Assembly: GCA_023430285.1 (NCBI GenBank)
Contig: JAEZAV010000090.1
Location: 1 to 16,275 of the forward strand
Direction of reading: 5' to 3'
Length of the DNA: 16,275 nt
DNA from: Methanobacteriota archaeon
GTDB taxonomy: Archaea; Methanobacteriota; Methanobacteria; Methanobacteriales; Methanobacteriaceae
The notes under the pieces were generated by a model. The model did no database searches. It worked only from the letters and a program-made list of their open reading frames with translations, and had not been told where the DNA came from. How positions within the stretch are numbered: the first letter of the stretch is position 1; each line of letters starts with the position of its first letter. Shown in pieces: positions 1 to 6,704 of the stretch. A program made the position numbers and the translations under genes.

Positions 1-115
1 TCATCAAAGGTTCAACATTGGCTTTGACACCTTCAACACCCAGCTGTTCAACTGCATCCCTACGAACCGCAGGATCATCATCTTCCAATTGTTTTAGTAG
101 ATCTTCAAATTCCAT
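1..115 (-). CDS. HEAT-repeat protein, N-terminal fragment (cut by window edge)
   Basis: Only the first 38 codons lie in the window. The peptide begins MEFEDLLKQLEDDDPAVRRD and continues with an AVEQLG-type helix, which is the classic HEAT / PBS-lyase HEAT-like repeat signature (D-D-P-x-V-R-x-x-A). Such archaeal proteins are helical scaffolds for protein-protein contacts, and nothing here identifies a partner. The ATG at 115 is preceded by GGTG at 7-nt spacing, which favours it over an in-frame ATG two codons upstream. A TATA-like box on the minus strand near 187-195 and an inverted repeat around it form the likely control region. The repeat family is fairly certain; the specific function is unknown. 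Confidence 0.75.
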   Translation of the reverse strand, partial: MEFEDLLKQLEDDDPAVRRDAVEQLGVEGVKANVEPLM

Positions 116-169
116 GGACATACACCATAATTTCTTTTTGATTAAAAAATTTAGACAATAAAAATTCTA

Positions 170-227
170 AAAGGATACCCAACTCCATATTATATTTTTT
201 TTGTTTCAAGTAAAAAAAGTATCCTTT
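170..227 (-). promoter_or_regulatory. Putative promoter of the HEAT gene with flanking 9-bp inverted repeat
   Basis: AAAGGATAC (170-178) and its exact reverse complement GTATCCTTT (219-227) are separated by 40 bp. Between them, on the minus strand, is an AATATAATAT-like TATA box at about 187-195. If this box is used, transcription would start near 163-165, about 50 nt before the ATG at 115. The arms therefore bracket the TATA box like paired operator half-sites. They could instead pair in RNA. The inverted repeat is seen directly; the regulatory role is inference. Confidence 0.4.
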
Positions 228-413
228 GGGCATATTTTTTCTTTTAATTTTAATTCCTTCAATTACATTAATTTTAAATCTAAGTAATTAAACTTTTTCT
301 AAGCTTACATTGGAATATTATTATTATTAAAAATCAATAATAACTGTTTAAAAATTAAAGCTGGTTTTTCTGCATCTTCACAGAGTTTTCACATAGATAA
401 TGACCTTCATATT

Positions 414-421
414 AAAAAAAA
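414..421 (-). terminator. Poly-T terminator after the MFS gene
   Basis: Eight consecutive T on the minus strand lie about 57 nt downstream of the MFS stop codon, with another T-rich run between. Archaeal RNA polymerase terminates at such runs without needing a hairpin. Confidence 0.45.
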
Positions 422-478
422 GAATATAATTAAGGTTTTTTTATTTGTTTTACAGCAGTAATAGGGGATTTTATAAGT

Positions 479-1861
479 TTATTGGGGCTGTTGTTTAGCT
501 GCACCACTTTTAGCTAGCGAAGCAAAAATACCAATAAAACAGAGTACTGTAAACACTATAAATGATATTTTAAGACTTACAAGAAGTGTGGCATATTCTG
601 AAGGTACAATCTGAACATTTCCCAGGTAGATGGCGAAAATAATCAGGACAGTACCCATACTCAGTGTTTGTCCAATGAGTCGCATGGTTTGAACTGATGC
701 CGATGCCACTCCATAAAATCTTTTCTCTACTGATCCCATTATTGCATTGGTATTTGGAGATGAGAACAGTCCGAAACCTGCACCAAGTATGATCAGGCCA
801 GCTATTATAAATTCGTAGCTTGTGTTTGCATTTATGAAAACGAAGAACAAAAGCCCTACTGTGGTAATTGCCATACCTAATGATGCTATTAAACGCGGAT
901 TGTATTTATCTGAGAGTCTGCCTGCAATAGGGGCTAAGACTGCCATGACTACTGGTTGAGCAATTAAAATCAAACCAGCATTTCCGGGATTTAATCCTTT
1001 AATGTACTGTAAATACAGGCTCAGAAGAAAAATCACAGCAAATGTGGCACTGTAACTTATTAAAGCTGCTAAATTAGATAATGCGAAAGTAGGATTTTTA
1101 AACAACTTTATTTCAAATACTGGGCTATCAGTTCTTAATTCAACAAGTACAAATCCAATAATTCCTATTATGCCTAAAGCAGTTATTATAAATCCAATTA
1201 TTTCCGGTAGTAATGAAAATCCATATATTATCAAAAAAAGAGCGGTACTGTATATCATGGAACCTTTTAGATCGAATTTTTCTCCTTTGCATACTGCCCA
1301 TTCTCCTTTTAATTTCCAGAAAGTGAGTACAACAACAATTAATCCCAGTGGTATCATCAGGAGGAAAAGACTTCTCCAGCCTAAAATTTGGGTCATTATT
1401 CCCCCTATTACTGGACTAAGGGATAAGCTCACATATACTGAGGTTATTACTATTCCTATGGCCTTTCCTCGCTCATTTGCAGGGAATACGTGGGTTACTA
1501 TGGCTACACTCGTTACAAATATCATTGCAGCTCCAATTCCTAGAAGAACTAGGAATGCAATGAGAAATGTGGTTGAAGGTGCAAATGCACATAAGAATGA
1601 TGCGACTGTGAATGTGATAATACCATATTTAAACACTCGGGTCATCCCGAATATGTCTGCCAGTCTGCCAAATGGAACTGCAAACATGGCAGATGCAAGT
1701 AAAAATGAAGTTGGTATCCAACTTAATAAAATAGCATTTGAATGAAATTCAGATCCAATTGCAGGAATTGCGATGTTTATAGCACCGAAAATGAACGGTG
1801 TAACAAAGTTTGCAAGTGTTGCAATTAGCAAAGCTGCCATTTTGTTGTTATTATTTTCCAT
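479..1861 (-). CDS. MFS drug exporter, DHA2 (EmrB/QacA-like) family
   Basis: A 460-residue integral membrane protein of the major facilitator superfamily. It is expected to export drugs or other hydrophobic compounds by proton antiport across the cytoplasmic membrane. The loop between helices 2 and 3 carries the MFS motif A (GRLADIFGMTRVF, from about residue 65). The antiporter motif C is recognisable but altered, with S-P-x-x-G-G near residue 155. Length and the number of hydrophobic segments fit the 14-helix DHA2 group. The ATG at 1861 is chosen because GAGGAG sits 7 nt before it; a TTG five codons upstream overlaps that ribosome binding site. It is divergent from an HxlR regulator, an arrangement typical of a drug-inducible efflux gene under local repression. 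The substrate cannot be read from the sequence. Confidence 0.88.
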   Translation of the reverse strand: MENNNNKMAALLIATLANFVTPFIFGAINIAIPAIGSEFHSNAILLSWIPTSFLLASAMFAVPFGRLADIFGMTRVFKYGIITFTVASFLCAFAPSTTFLIAFLVLLGIGAAMIFVTSVAIVTHVFPANERGKAIGIVITSVYVSLSLSPVIGGIMTQILGWRSLFLLMIPLGLIVVVLTFWKLKGEWAVCKGEKFDLKGSMIYSTALFLIIYGFSLLPEIIGFIITALGIIGIIGFVLVELRTDSPVFEIKLFKNPTFALSNLAALISYSATFAVIFLLSLYLQYIKGLNPGNAGLILIAQPVVMAVLAPIAGRLSDKYNPRLIASLGMAITTVGLLFFVFINANTSYEFIIAGLIILGAGFGLFSSPNTNAIMGSVEKRFYGVASASVQTMRLIGQTLSMGTVLIIFAIYLGNVQIVPSEYATLLVSLKISFIVFTVLCFIGIFASLAKSGAAKQQPQ

Positions 1862-2032
1862 AAATATTCTCCTCAATTATTCAATATAAAATTTATTTAA
1901 GGTCCTGTAATAGTTATTTTAGTTTTTGTTGTAATTTTTATCGTGTTAATTTCCAATCTCGAGAATTTTAAATTTCAGCTTTGTAGTAATGTTTTAGAAA
2001 ACCGATAAACTCATTTTCAGCCTCCATGTAAT

Positions 2033-2067
2033 AAGTAAACTTACTTTATATTGTAAAGTATATATAT
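2033..2067 (+). promoter_or_regulatory. Putative HxlR operator and TATA box in the divergent region
   Basis: A perfect inverted repeat, TACTTTA-N5-TAAAGTA, occupies 2042-2060. It partly overlaps a second near-palindrome, AAGTAA-AC-TTACTT (2033-2046). The right arm runs directly into a TATATATA box (about 2060-2067) for the plus-strand regulator gene. On the minus strand a second weak TATA-like sequence (AATATAAAG, about 2044-2052) lies inside the repeat and could serve the MFS gene. A dimeric winged-helix regulator bound here would block both. HxlR-family proteins such as YodB bind short inverted repeats of this type. The repeat is directly visible; the assignment to HxlR is inference. Confidence 0.55.
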
Positions 2068-2146
2068 GGGCAGTATCTAACAGTAAAGCAACTATCAAAA
2101 GGTAAACTGATCAAAGTTAAGAAGTAACAAAGAATTATGTGATAAA

Positions 2147-2491
2147 ATGAGTGAATTACAATATCCTGATGGATTTGAAGAAATAAACTGCCCTGCTGAG
2201 AAAACTATTCTTTTAATTGGCAATAAATGGACTTTATTAATTGTAAATGCTTTAATATCTGCAGATAGGCCTCTTAGATATAGTGAACTATCAAAGTTGT
2301 TGAAGAAGATCAGTTCGAGAACATTAGCTGCTAAATTAAGAAATTTGGTAAATTATGGTATAATCGAAAAAAATATTGTAGATGATTCACCTATAAAAGT
2401 CGAATATTCATTAACAGAAAAGGGCAGAGACTTGTACCAAGTAACTAAACCCATTGCAGAATGGAGTGAACGTTGGCATAACTTTGATTGA
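2147..2491 (+). CDS. HxlR-family winged-helix transcriptional regulator
   Basis: A 114-residue protein with the full HxlR pattern: an N-terminal Cys-Pro (Cys15), I-G-x-K-W-T-L-L-I near residues 24-32, a recognition region with RYSELSKLLKKISSRTLAAKL, and a C-terminal wing ending V-E-Y-S-L-T-E-K-G. These proteins bind DNA as dimers. In relatives such as HypR and YodB, the cysteine near the N-terminus senses electrophiles or oxidants. Cys15 is the only cysteine here, which is compatible with one-Cys redox sensing by intersubunit disulfide or alkylation. GTGAT lies 4 nt before the ATG. It is probably the local repressor of the divergent efflux pump and of itself. Confidence 0.9.
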   Translation: MSELQYPDGFEEINCPAEKTILLIGNKWTLLIVNALISADRPLRYSELSKLLKKISSRTLAAKLRNLVNYGIIEKNIVDDSPIKVEYSLTEKGRDLYQVTKPIAEWSERWHNFD

Positions 2492-2513
2492 TCTTTATCG
2501 ACTTAAATAGGGT

Positions 2514-2537
2514 TGTTTATTTTAATTTTTATTTAAT
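2514..2537 (+). terminator. T-rich terminator after the HxlR gene
   Basis: Successive T-rich runs begin about 23 nt after the stop codon, with no strong hairpin. This fits the archaeal poly-T terminator type, but it is weak evidence in such AT-rich DNA. Confidence 0.3.
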
Positions 2538-2674
2538 TAAAAGATTGTTTGAGTGCATAGAATTTGAGAAGTATGGAATTAAGAAGAAGTTTATGGAAAT
2601 GAAGATTTAAAGATAACTACAACTTCTTTAACAATATATTCCAATTATAGTTCCGTTCAGTATTTAATAACCAA

Positions 2675-2836
2675 TTAGGAAGATTTCCAGAAGTAAAAAA
2701 ACATAATGCTAAATAAGACTAGAATCACAATTCCCAGTAAGTATTGCTGCATATATAAAAATATGCGTAATATTAAAACTGAAACAACGAGAAATACAAG
2801 ATATTTTATGTTATTATTGTACATATTCGTTCCCAT
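2675..2836 (-). CDS. Small predicted membrane protein, 53 residues, two hydrophobic helices
   Basis: A short open frame that starts with ATG at 2836 and ends with TAA at 2675-2677. The peptide has a polar start (MGTNMYNNNIKY), a hydrophobic stretch (about residues 12-28), a short break around YMQQY, a second hydrophobic stretch (about 33-49), and ends WKSS. This helix-turn-helix membrane hairpin is hard to get by chance in non-coding DNA, although AT-rich DNA does favour hydrophobic codons. No good ribosome binding site is visible, so it may be leaderless, or start at the second Met (2824). I do not recognise a family and assign no function. Confidence 0.42.
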   Translation of the reverse strand: MGTNMYNNNIKYLVFLVVSVLILRIFLYMQQYLLGIVILVLFSIMFFYFWKSS

Positions 2837-3215
2837 GAATGTAAATATTATTTTAACTAATTAAAAGTTTTTCCCACCCTTAATACTAAGGATATCTTAG
2901 CCTAATTTTTCAATCCATTTCCTCAAATAACAATTACCTTAGAAATGGCATTGGAAAGATTATCCAAGGCTCACAATAAATTTCGATCTAAAAAATAAAC
3001 TGCTTAAAATTTTAATCATTTAATGAAATTGTCATTGTTAGTCTAGGTACTAAAGTAAAGTCTAATTTTTTAGAAAAAAAATAGTTTGTGTATTAATCAT
3101 AAAAAAAATGGAGTGACTACTTAAATTCCTCGTGAAAAATCATTAGTAGATTTTAATTCAAGTTTTTAGGGTTATATAACTCAAATTTGATAAAAATTGT
3201 AGTTGAGGAGGAATT

Positions 3216-3671
3216 TTAAAGTGTGCTGATTTTTAGGGGTGCATCTGTGAGAATTGTGCCCCAGTTAACACCAGAACCCACTTCAGGGGTTTTTAACAGG
3301 CCATTTTCCCCAATTTCGCCGAGATTTGCATGATTTGCAGCTATCACATGTAATGATAGGTAGGATTCATTGGTTTCGTTGGTTTTTGGGAAGTTAAATG
3401 AGTTGTAACCTTCATCTTCGAGTAGGTCGCAGATTTTCATGGTTATGGTTTTCAACTGGCAGTTGGTTCTGCTATAAATTTCTGGATTGGTTGAATATTC
3501 ATTGTAAAGTGGTAATGTAATTCCAATTGAAATAGAGATTGGATACTCATTAAACAGTGTGTTGTATCCTTTAATCATGGGATCGTCCGTGTTTTGAAGA
3601 TCACCAAATCCTAAGAAATAATCGTCACATTCATTTTCAATTATCTGTCTGGTTTTTTCTTCTAATAACAT
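3216..3671 (-). CDS. Short QueG/COG1600-like protein lacking the 4Fe-4S domain
   Basis: A 151-residue protein whose order of motifs follows the N-terminal half of epoxyqueuosine reductase-like (QueG, COG1600) proteins of archaea. It has a GFGDL segment, a Y-P-I-S-I-S-I-G-I strand, a Y-x-R-T-N-x-Q-L helix, and then A-N-H-A-N-L-G-E-I-G-E-N-G-L-L-x-T-P-E and G-T-I-L-T-D-A-P-L. In full-length relatives this last motif is followed by a Cys-rich ferredoxin-like domain. Here the protein stops six residues later. No cysteine-rich continuation is visible in any frame after the stop. GGAGG lies about 10 nt before the ATG, so the gene is probably expressed. It may be a natural short form or a truncated remnant. 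Redox function with iron-sulfur clusters is not possible for this polypeptide alone. Confidence 0.65.
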   Translation of the reverse strand: MLLEEKTRQIIENECDDYFLGFGDLQNTDDPMIKGYNTLFNEYPISISIGITLPLYNEYSTNPEIYSRTNCQLKTITMKICDLLEDEGYNSFNFPKTNETNESYLSLHVIAANHANLGEIGENGLLKTPEVGSGVNWGTILTDAPLKISTL

Positions 3672-3697
3672 TTTATTTTATCCTCCTTTAAATTAAT

Positions 3698-3778
3698 TAG
3701 GGTGCAAAATTAAGTTTCCATGGATATTAATTTGTTTAATAGTGGTTTCCATGGAAATTTCAACTTAATTTGCCCTTA
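3698..3778. repeat. Long imperfect inverted repeat between ABC permease and QueG-like gene
   Basis: TAGGGTGCAAAATTAAG (3698-3714) pairs with CTTAATTTGCCCTTA (3764-3778), allowing small bulges. Inside these lie two copies of the self-complementary TTTCCATGGa core (3715-3724 and 3746-3757). The whole region can fold into a long stem-loop on either strand. It sits just after the permease stop codon on the minus strand, so it could attenuate or stabilise that transcript. It could also be the remnant of a small palindromic element. Confidence 0.5.
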
Positions 3779-3794
3779 TTTTTTTATATTTTTC

Positions 3795-4979
3795 TTATCT
3801 AGTCATTGATCTTCTAAAGAGTGGCACTGCAATTGCCATTGTCACCACACCGAAGGCTATGAGTATGAGCACCTGGGTGATCACGTCTCCTAAACCTGCA
3901 TTTAAGAGCATTATTTTACGCATAGCATCTGCAGCGTAGGTGAGTGGAATTAGTTGTGATATGTCCTGCATGAACCATGGCATCTGCTGTAGGGGATAAA
4001 ATATCCCTGCAAGGAACATCATTGGGAACATCAAGAGGTTCACTATCATGGTTCCTGATGCCTGATCCTCTGACATGGACACTGCAACAATTCCTATTCC
4101 AACGAAGCTGAATATTCCCAGTAAAAGCATTACGAATGCTAGGAGTATGCTTCCCTGTATTGTCACACCGAAGAACACCACTGCCAGGATCAGTATGAGT
4201 ATGCACTGTCCAAATCCTCTGACACATAGGGCTGCTGTTTTACCCAGAATTATGGATATTTGATTTATTGGGGCTGATAACATTCCATCAAAGGTTCCGA
4301 TCTCCTTTTCCTTCGATATTGCTTCGGGAATTCCTGTCATGACAGTCATCATCACTATCATGATCATGAGTCCGGGTGCAAGGAAGTTGAAGTAGTTGTT
4401 CTGGCCGGGAATGGTTGTTGCAATGTTTGGAGTGTATGGGAATACTACTGCCTGGGGATTTACAGTTTGCCCAGTTGTTTCGCTCATGTTCACTACGTTA
4501 TATACTGCCTGTTGACCATTCATCATGGTAATGGTGTTTGCTGTCACACCTTCCATTTGAGAGGCCATTTGGGGGTTACTGTTATCAACGTACATTATCA
4601 CGTTTGCGGATTGACCATGGGTCATGTTGTAACTGAAACCTGGCGGTATTATGAACGTTCCATAGAGTTTGCCTTGATTTATTTGAGTTTTAGCTGCATC
4701 TGTGGATGTGAAGTTTTGAATTTTCAGGTAGCTGTTGTTGGAGTTCAGGGCATTTAACTGTGAAATAAATTGTGTGCTTCCCTCTCCACCATCTAGGTTC
4801 ACCATACCCACTGGCATGTTGGTTTGGGTGCTTCCGCTTGGGAATATAAATCCAAACATGACCAGAAATGCTATGGGCATGATGAATAAAGCTGCTAGAG
4901 ACATTCTATTTCGTCTTAAGCTTAGCAGGTCCTTGGACATGATGTGGTAACTGTCTTTAAATATTTTCATTAGATCCAT
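3795..4979 (-). CDS. ABC-2 type transporter permease
   Basis: A 394-residue membrane subunit of an ABC-2 exporter. One helix (about residues 27-47) is followed by a long extracytoplasmic domain (about 50-195, rich in Asn, Thr and Gln). About five further helices fill the C-terminal half. The conserved ABC-2 segment E-K-E-I-G-T-F-D-G-M-L-S-A-P follows the second helix, and a P-L-x-Q-M-P-W plus L-T-Y-A-A-D-A-M-R motif precedes the last helix. This architecture matches the YhgE/ABC2_membrane_3 group of exporters for drugs, lipids or cell-envelope compounds. The ATG is preceded by AGGTGA at 6-nt spacing. The TGA in that site is the stop codon of the upstream ATPase gene, so the two genes are tightly coupled. 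The substrate is unknown. Confidence 0.9.
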   Translation of the reverse strand: MDLMKIFKDSYHIMSKDLLSLRRNRMSLAALFIMPIAFLVMFGFIFPSGSTQTNMPVGMVNLDGGEGSTQFISQLNALNSNNSYLKIQNFTSTDAAKTQINQGKLYGTFIIPPGFSYNMTHGQSANVIMYVDNSNPQMASQMEGVTANTITMMNGQQAVYNVVNMSETTGQTVNPQAVVFPYTPNIATTIPGQNNYFNFLAPGLMIMIVMMTVMTGIPEAISKEKEIGTFDGMLSAPINQISIILGKTAALCVRGFGQCILILILAVVFFGVTIQGSILLAFVMLLLGIFSFVGIGIVAVSMSEDQASGTMIVNLLMFPMMFLAGIFYPLQQMPWFMQDISQLIPLTYAADAMRKIMLLNAGLGDVITQVLILIAFGVVTMAIAVPLFRRSMTR

Positions 4980-4985
4980 ATTTCT

Positions 4986-6002
4986 TCACCTGACCCTTGC
5001 CTGGGCTTTTGCACCGTGTCCATGGGAAGTTGGGGCTGCCTTTTCACTGGCATGATCCCGTATCTCCTTTCCTGTGAGTGCTAAAAACACATCTTCCAGG
5101 GTGGATTCATTGCTGTTTGTTATTGAAAAGATGTTTCCTCCCTTTTCTCTGATGGAGTCTATGATCTTGTTCAGGGCATTTTCTCCAGTAGCACTAATTT
5201 TTAGGGTGTGGTCATCTTGTTGTGCCAGGGCAGTTACATTTTCAAGGTTTCTAATACCTTCAATAAGATTACTGGTTAAGTTGGTTATTTTCACACTGAA
5301 AATGGTGGTATTTTCGTCTGATATCATGTTTTTAAGATTTTCTGGTGTGTCTAAAGCAGCAATTTTTCCATGGTCTATTATTGCAACTCTATCACTCAGT
5401 GCTTCAGCTTCAACCATGGCATGTGTGGTTAAAATCACCGTAACTCCCTTTTTATTGATGTCTCGGATTATTTCCCTTATTGAAAATGTTGTCTGCGGAT
5501 CCAGTCCGAGTGTGGGTTCGTCCATGAATATTATTTTAGGTTCGGGTAAGAGGGCGCGAATTACATTGATTCGTTGTTTCATTCCAGTTGAAAACTTGTT
5601 TATCTGGGTATCTTTCCACTCCTGCATGTTCACCATTTCAAGGAGTTCGTCAATCCTTCTTTCGAGTTCAACCTTGGGTATTCTGTATAGTTTTCCAAAG
5701 AACCTTAGATTCTCTGCGGCTGTCAGTGTATCGTACATTATCATTTTTTCTGCAACCAGGCCGATGTTTTCACGAACCTTGGCAGCATCCTTCACCAGGT
5801 CGTAACCTGAAACAGTGGCACTACCTGAGGTGGGCTGGGCAAGTGTGCAGAGCATTCTTATGGTTGTGCTTTTTCCAGCCCCGTTTGGACCTAAAAATCC
5901 GAATATTTCTCCGGCTTTAACATTTAGGGACAGGTTGTCCACAGCCTTAAAATCTCCAAATTCTTTGGTTAGGTTTTTAATTTCTATTGCATTTTCAGTC
6001 AT
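4986..6002 (-). CDS. ABC transporter ATP-binding protein (DrrA-like)
   Basis: The 338-residue ATPase that powers the ABC-2 permease encoded next. Walker A is GPNGAGKST (residues 38-46), the signature is F-S-T-G-M-K-Q-R (137-144), Walker B is I-I-F-M-D-E-P-T-L-G-L-D (157-168), and the switch histidine is H194. The C-terminal part (about 220-310) resembles the accessory domain of DrrA-type drug-export ATPases. The usual Q-loop glutamine is not obvious: the position reads V-A-E-K (83-86). The tail is His- and Ala-rich and basic. The ATG at 6002 is chosen because GAGGA lies 8 nt upstream; another in-frame ATG five codons earlier overlaps that site. The start overlaps the end of the PadR gene by 8 nt, showing one operon. 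Confidence 0.92.
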   Translation of the reverse strand: MTENAIEIKNLTKEFGDFKAVDNLSLNVKAGEIFGFLGPNGAGKSTTIRMLCTLAQPTSGSATVSGYDLVKDAAKVRENIGLVAEKMIMYDTLTAAENLRFFGKLYRIPKVELERRIDELLEMVNMQEWKDTQINKFSTGMKQRINVIRALLPEPKIIFMDEPTLGLDPQTTFSIREIIRDINKKGVTVILTTHAMVEAEALSDRVAIIDHGKIAALDTPENLKNMISDENTTIFSVKITNLTSNLIEGIRNLENVTALAQQDDHTLKISATGENALNKIIDSIREKGGNIFSITNSNESTLEDVFLALTGKEIRDHASEKAAPTSHGHGAKAQARVR

Positions 6003-6546
6003 GATCTTCTTCCTCATGTTTTTTTAGTGAGTTCATGATTCCCTCGAATTTCTTGTTGAGGGTATTAATCCGGGGGCAGTACTTTTCAAGTTTTTCTGGT
6101 TTTATGCTTTCTAGAAATGCTACTTGGCCTTCGATCTCTGCCAGTGCATTTTCAATAACCATGCCGCATCTGTCCATGTTGGCTTCCTTTGGTCTGAATC
6201 TGCCAAAGAAGTTGGATGCTATTTTCTGGCCCTTTTCAGTTAACTTGTACTTGCCGTCGTCTAACTTTACTATCAAATCTTCTTCTACCATTTTTTTTAA
6301 CATGGGATATACTGAACCTGGGGATGGTCTTTTCATTGAATGGTTCATATGGCGTCTGAAACGTTCATCAGTGAGATGGCGTTGTTCCATCATTTTATGA
6401 TGTTCTTCTATGGCGTCCATTATTTCAACGCCGTTTTTTGGTCCTTCGTCTAGAACGTGGATGATCCAGATTCTTAGACCTCCAAGTTTCTGCATTTCCT
6501 CTATTTTTTCATGAAATTTTTCATGAAGTTTCTGAAAGTCCCACAT
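5995..6546 (-). CDS. PadR-family transcriptional regulator
   Basis: A 183-residue protein with a PadR winged helix at about residues 22-110, including G-G-L-R-I-W-I-I-H-V-L, the signature R-P-S-P-G-S-V-Y-P-M-L-K-K-M (73-86) and a wing with K-Y-K-L-T-E-K-G. A charged helical C-terminal region (about 120-183) should form the dimerisation coiled coil and ends in an acidic/His run. AGGAG lies about 10 nt before the ATG. PadR proteins usually repress neighbouring efflux systems and release DNA when a drug-like ligand binds. As first gene of the operon with the ABC exporter, it is probably the autorepressor. A repeat-rich operator candidate overlaps the predicted transcription start. The insertion with H-H-K-M-M-E-Q-R before the signature is longer than in small PadR proteins. 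Confidence 0.92.
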   Translation of the reverse strand: MWDFQKLHEKFHEKIEEMQKLGGLRIWIIHVLDEGPKNGVEIMDAIEEHHKMMEQRHLTDERFRRHMNHSMKRPSPGSVYPMLKKMVEEDLIVKLDDGKYKLTEKGQKIASNFFGRFRPKEANMDRCGMVIENALAEIEGQVAFLESIKPEKLEKYCPRINTLNKKFEGIMNSLKKHEEEDHD

Positions 6547-6601
6547 AAAACTTTAACTCCTATCGAATATACGAAATATATCTTTATTGTGATAGGGATC
6601 A

Positions 6602-6645
6602 AACATGTATTCATGTTCAAAACCCTTTGATGATCCTTGGATCAT
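6602..6645. repeat. Two short perfect palindromes in the PadR operon leader
   Basis: AACATG-TATT-CATGTT (6602-6617) and ATGATCC-TT-GGATCAT (6630-6645) are both perfect inverted repeats, 12 bp apart. They lie in the predicted untranslated leader of the PadR-ABC transcript. They could be extra operator sites or small RNA hairpins. No function is assigned. Confidence 0.45.
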
Positions 6646-6649
6646 GGAT

Positions 6650-6704
6650 CGATATCAAATGTCCGATATCGAATAGTCGATATTATGTTTTTCTATTATA
6701 TAAA
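6650..6704 (-). promoter_or_regulatory. PadR operon promoter with CGATAT repeat operator
   Basis: On the minus strand a strong TATA box (TTTATATAAT) lies at 6704-6695, which predicts a transcript start near 6670-6675. Exactly there is the perfect inverted repeat ATATCGA-ATAG-TCGATAT (6666-6683). CGATAT occurs at 6650, 6664 and 6678, spaced exactly 14 bp apart. A further TATCGAATA copy lies in the leader at 6561-6569. A repressor bound to this array would cover the start site. The PadR protein encoded by the first gene is the natural candidate. Confidence 0.6.

Larger units (their letters stand above)
116..478. other. Intergenic stretch between HEAT-repeat gene and MFS gene
   Basis: This is a very AT-rich spacer with no convincing open reading frame on either strand. 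Near the HEAT gene it holds the promoter-like region and inverted repeat described separately (170-227). Near the MFS gene it holds a poly-A run (414-421), which is a poly-T terminator for the minus strand. I see nothing recognisable in about 240-400. Confidence 0.6.
2492..3215. other. Gene-poor AT-rich stretch
   Basis: The spacer between the HxlR gene and the QueG-like gene. The only supported gene inside it is a small membrane-protein reading frame (2675-2836, minus). A 17-codon plus-strand frame at 2945-2998 is too short to support. Poly-A/poly-T tracts near 3065-3081 and 3101-3108 may terminate transcription coming from the minus-strand genes to the right. Nothing else was recognised. Confidence 0.5.

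Noticed and set aside
1170..1745. 191-codon open frame on the plus strand
   Set aside because: It is antisense to the MFS transporter, whose membrane motifs are clear. No homology signature is seen.
1968..2027. 19-codon frame (MEAENEFIGFLKHYYKAEI) in the MFS upstream region, minus strand
   Set aside because: It would sit in the predicted MFS leader, but it is too short and without context to support as a leader peptide.
2945..2998. 17-codon plus-strand frame (MALERLSKAHNKFRSKK)
   Set aside because: It is too short, has no ribosome binding site, and is not recognisable. It could be chance or a gene remnant.
3000..3215. Possible frameshifted iron-sulfur half of the QueG-like gene
   Set aside because: The DNA downstream of the stop has no Cys-rich frame on the minus strand, and its composition is that of intergenic DNA.
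5074..5805. 243-codon open frame on the plus strand
   Set aside because: It lies entirely opposite the ABC ATPase gene, which has all its motifs. The antisense translation has no recognisable domain and no ribosome binding site logic.
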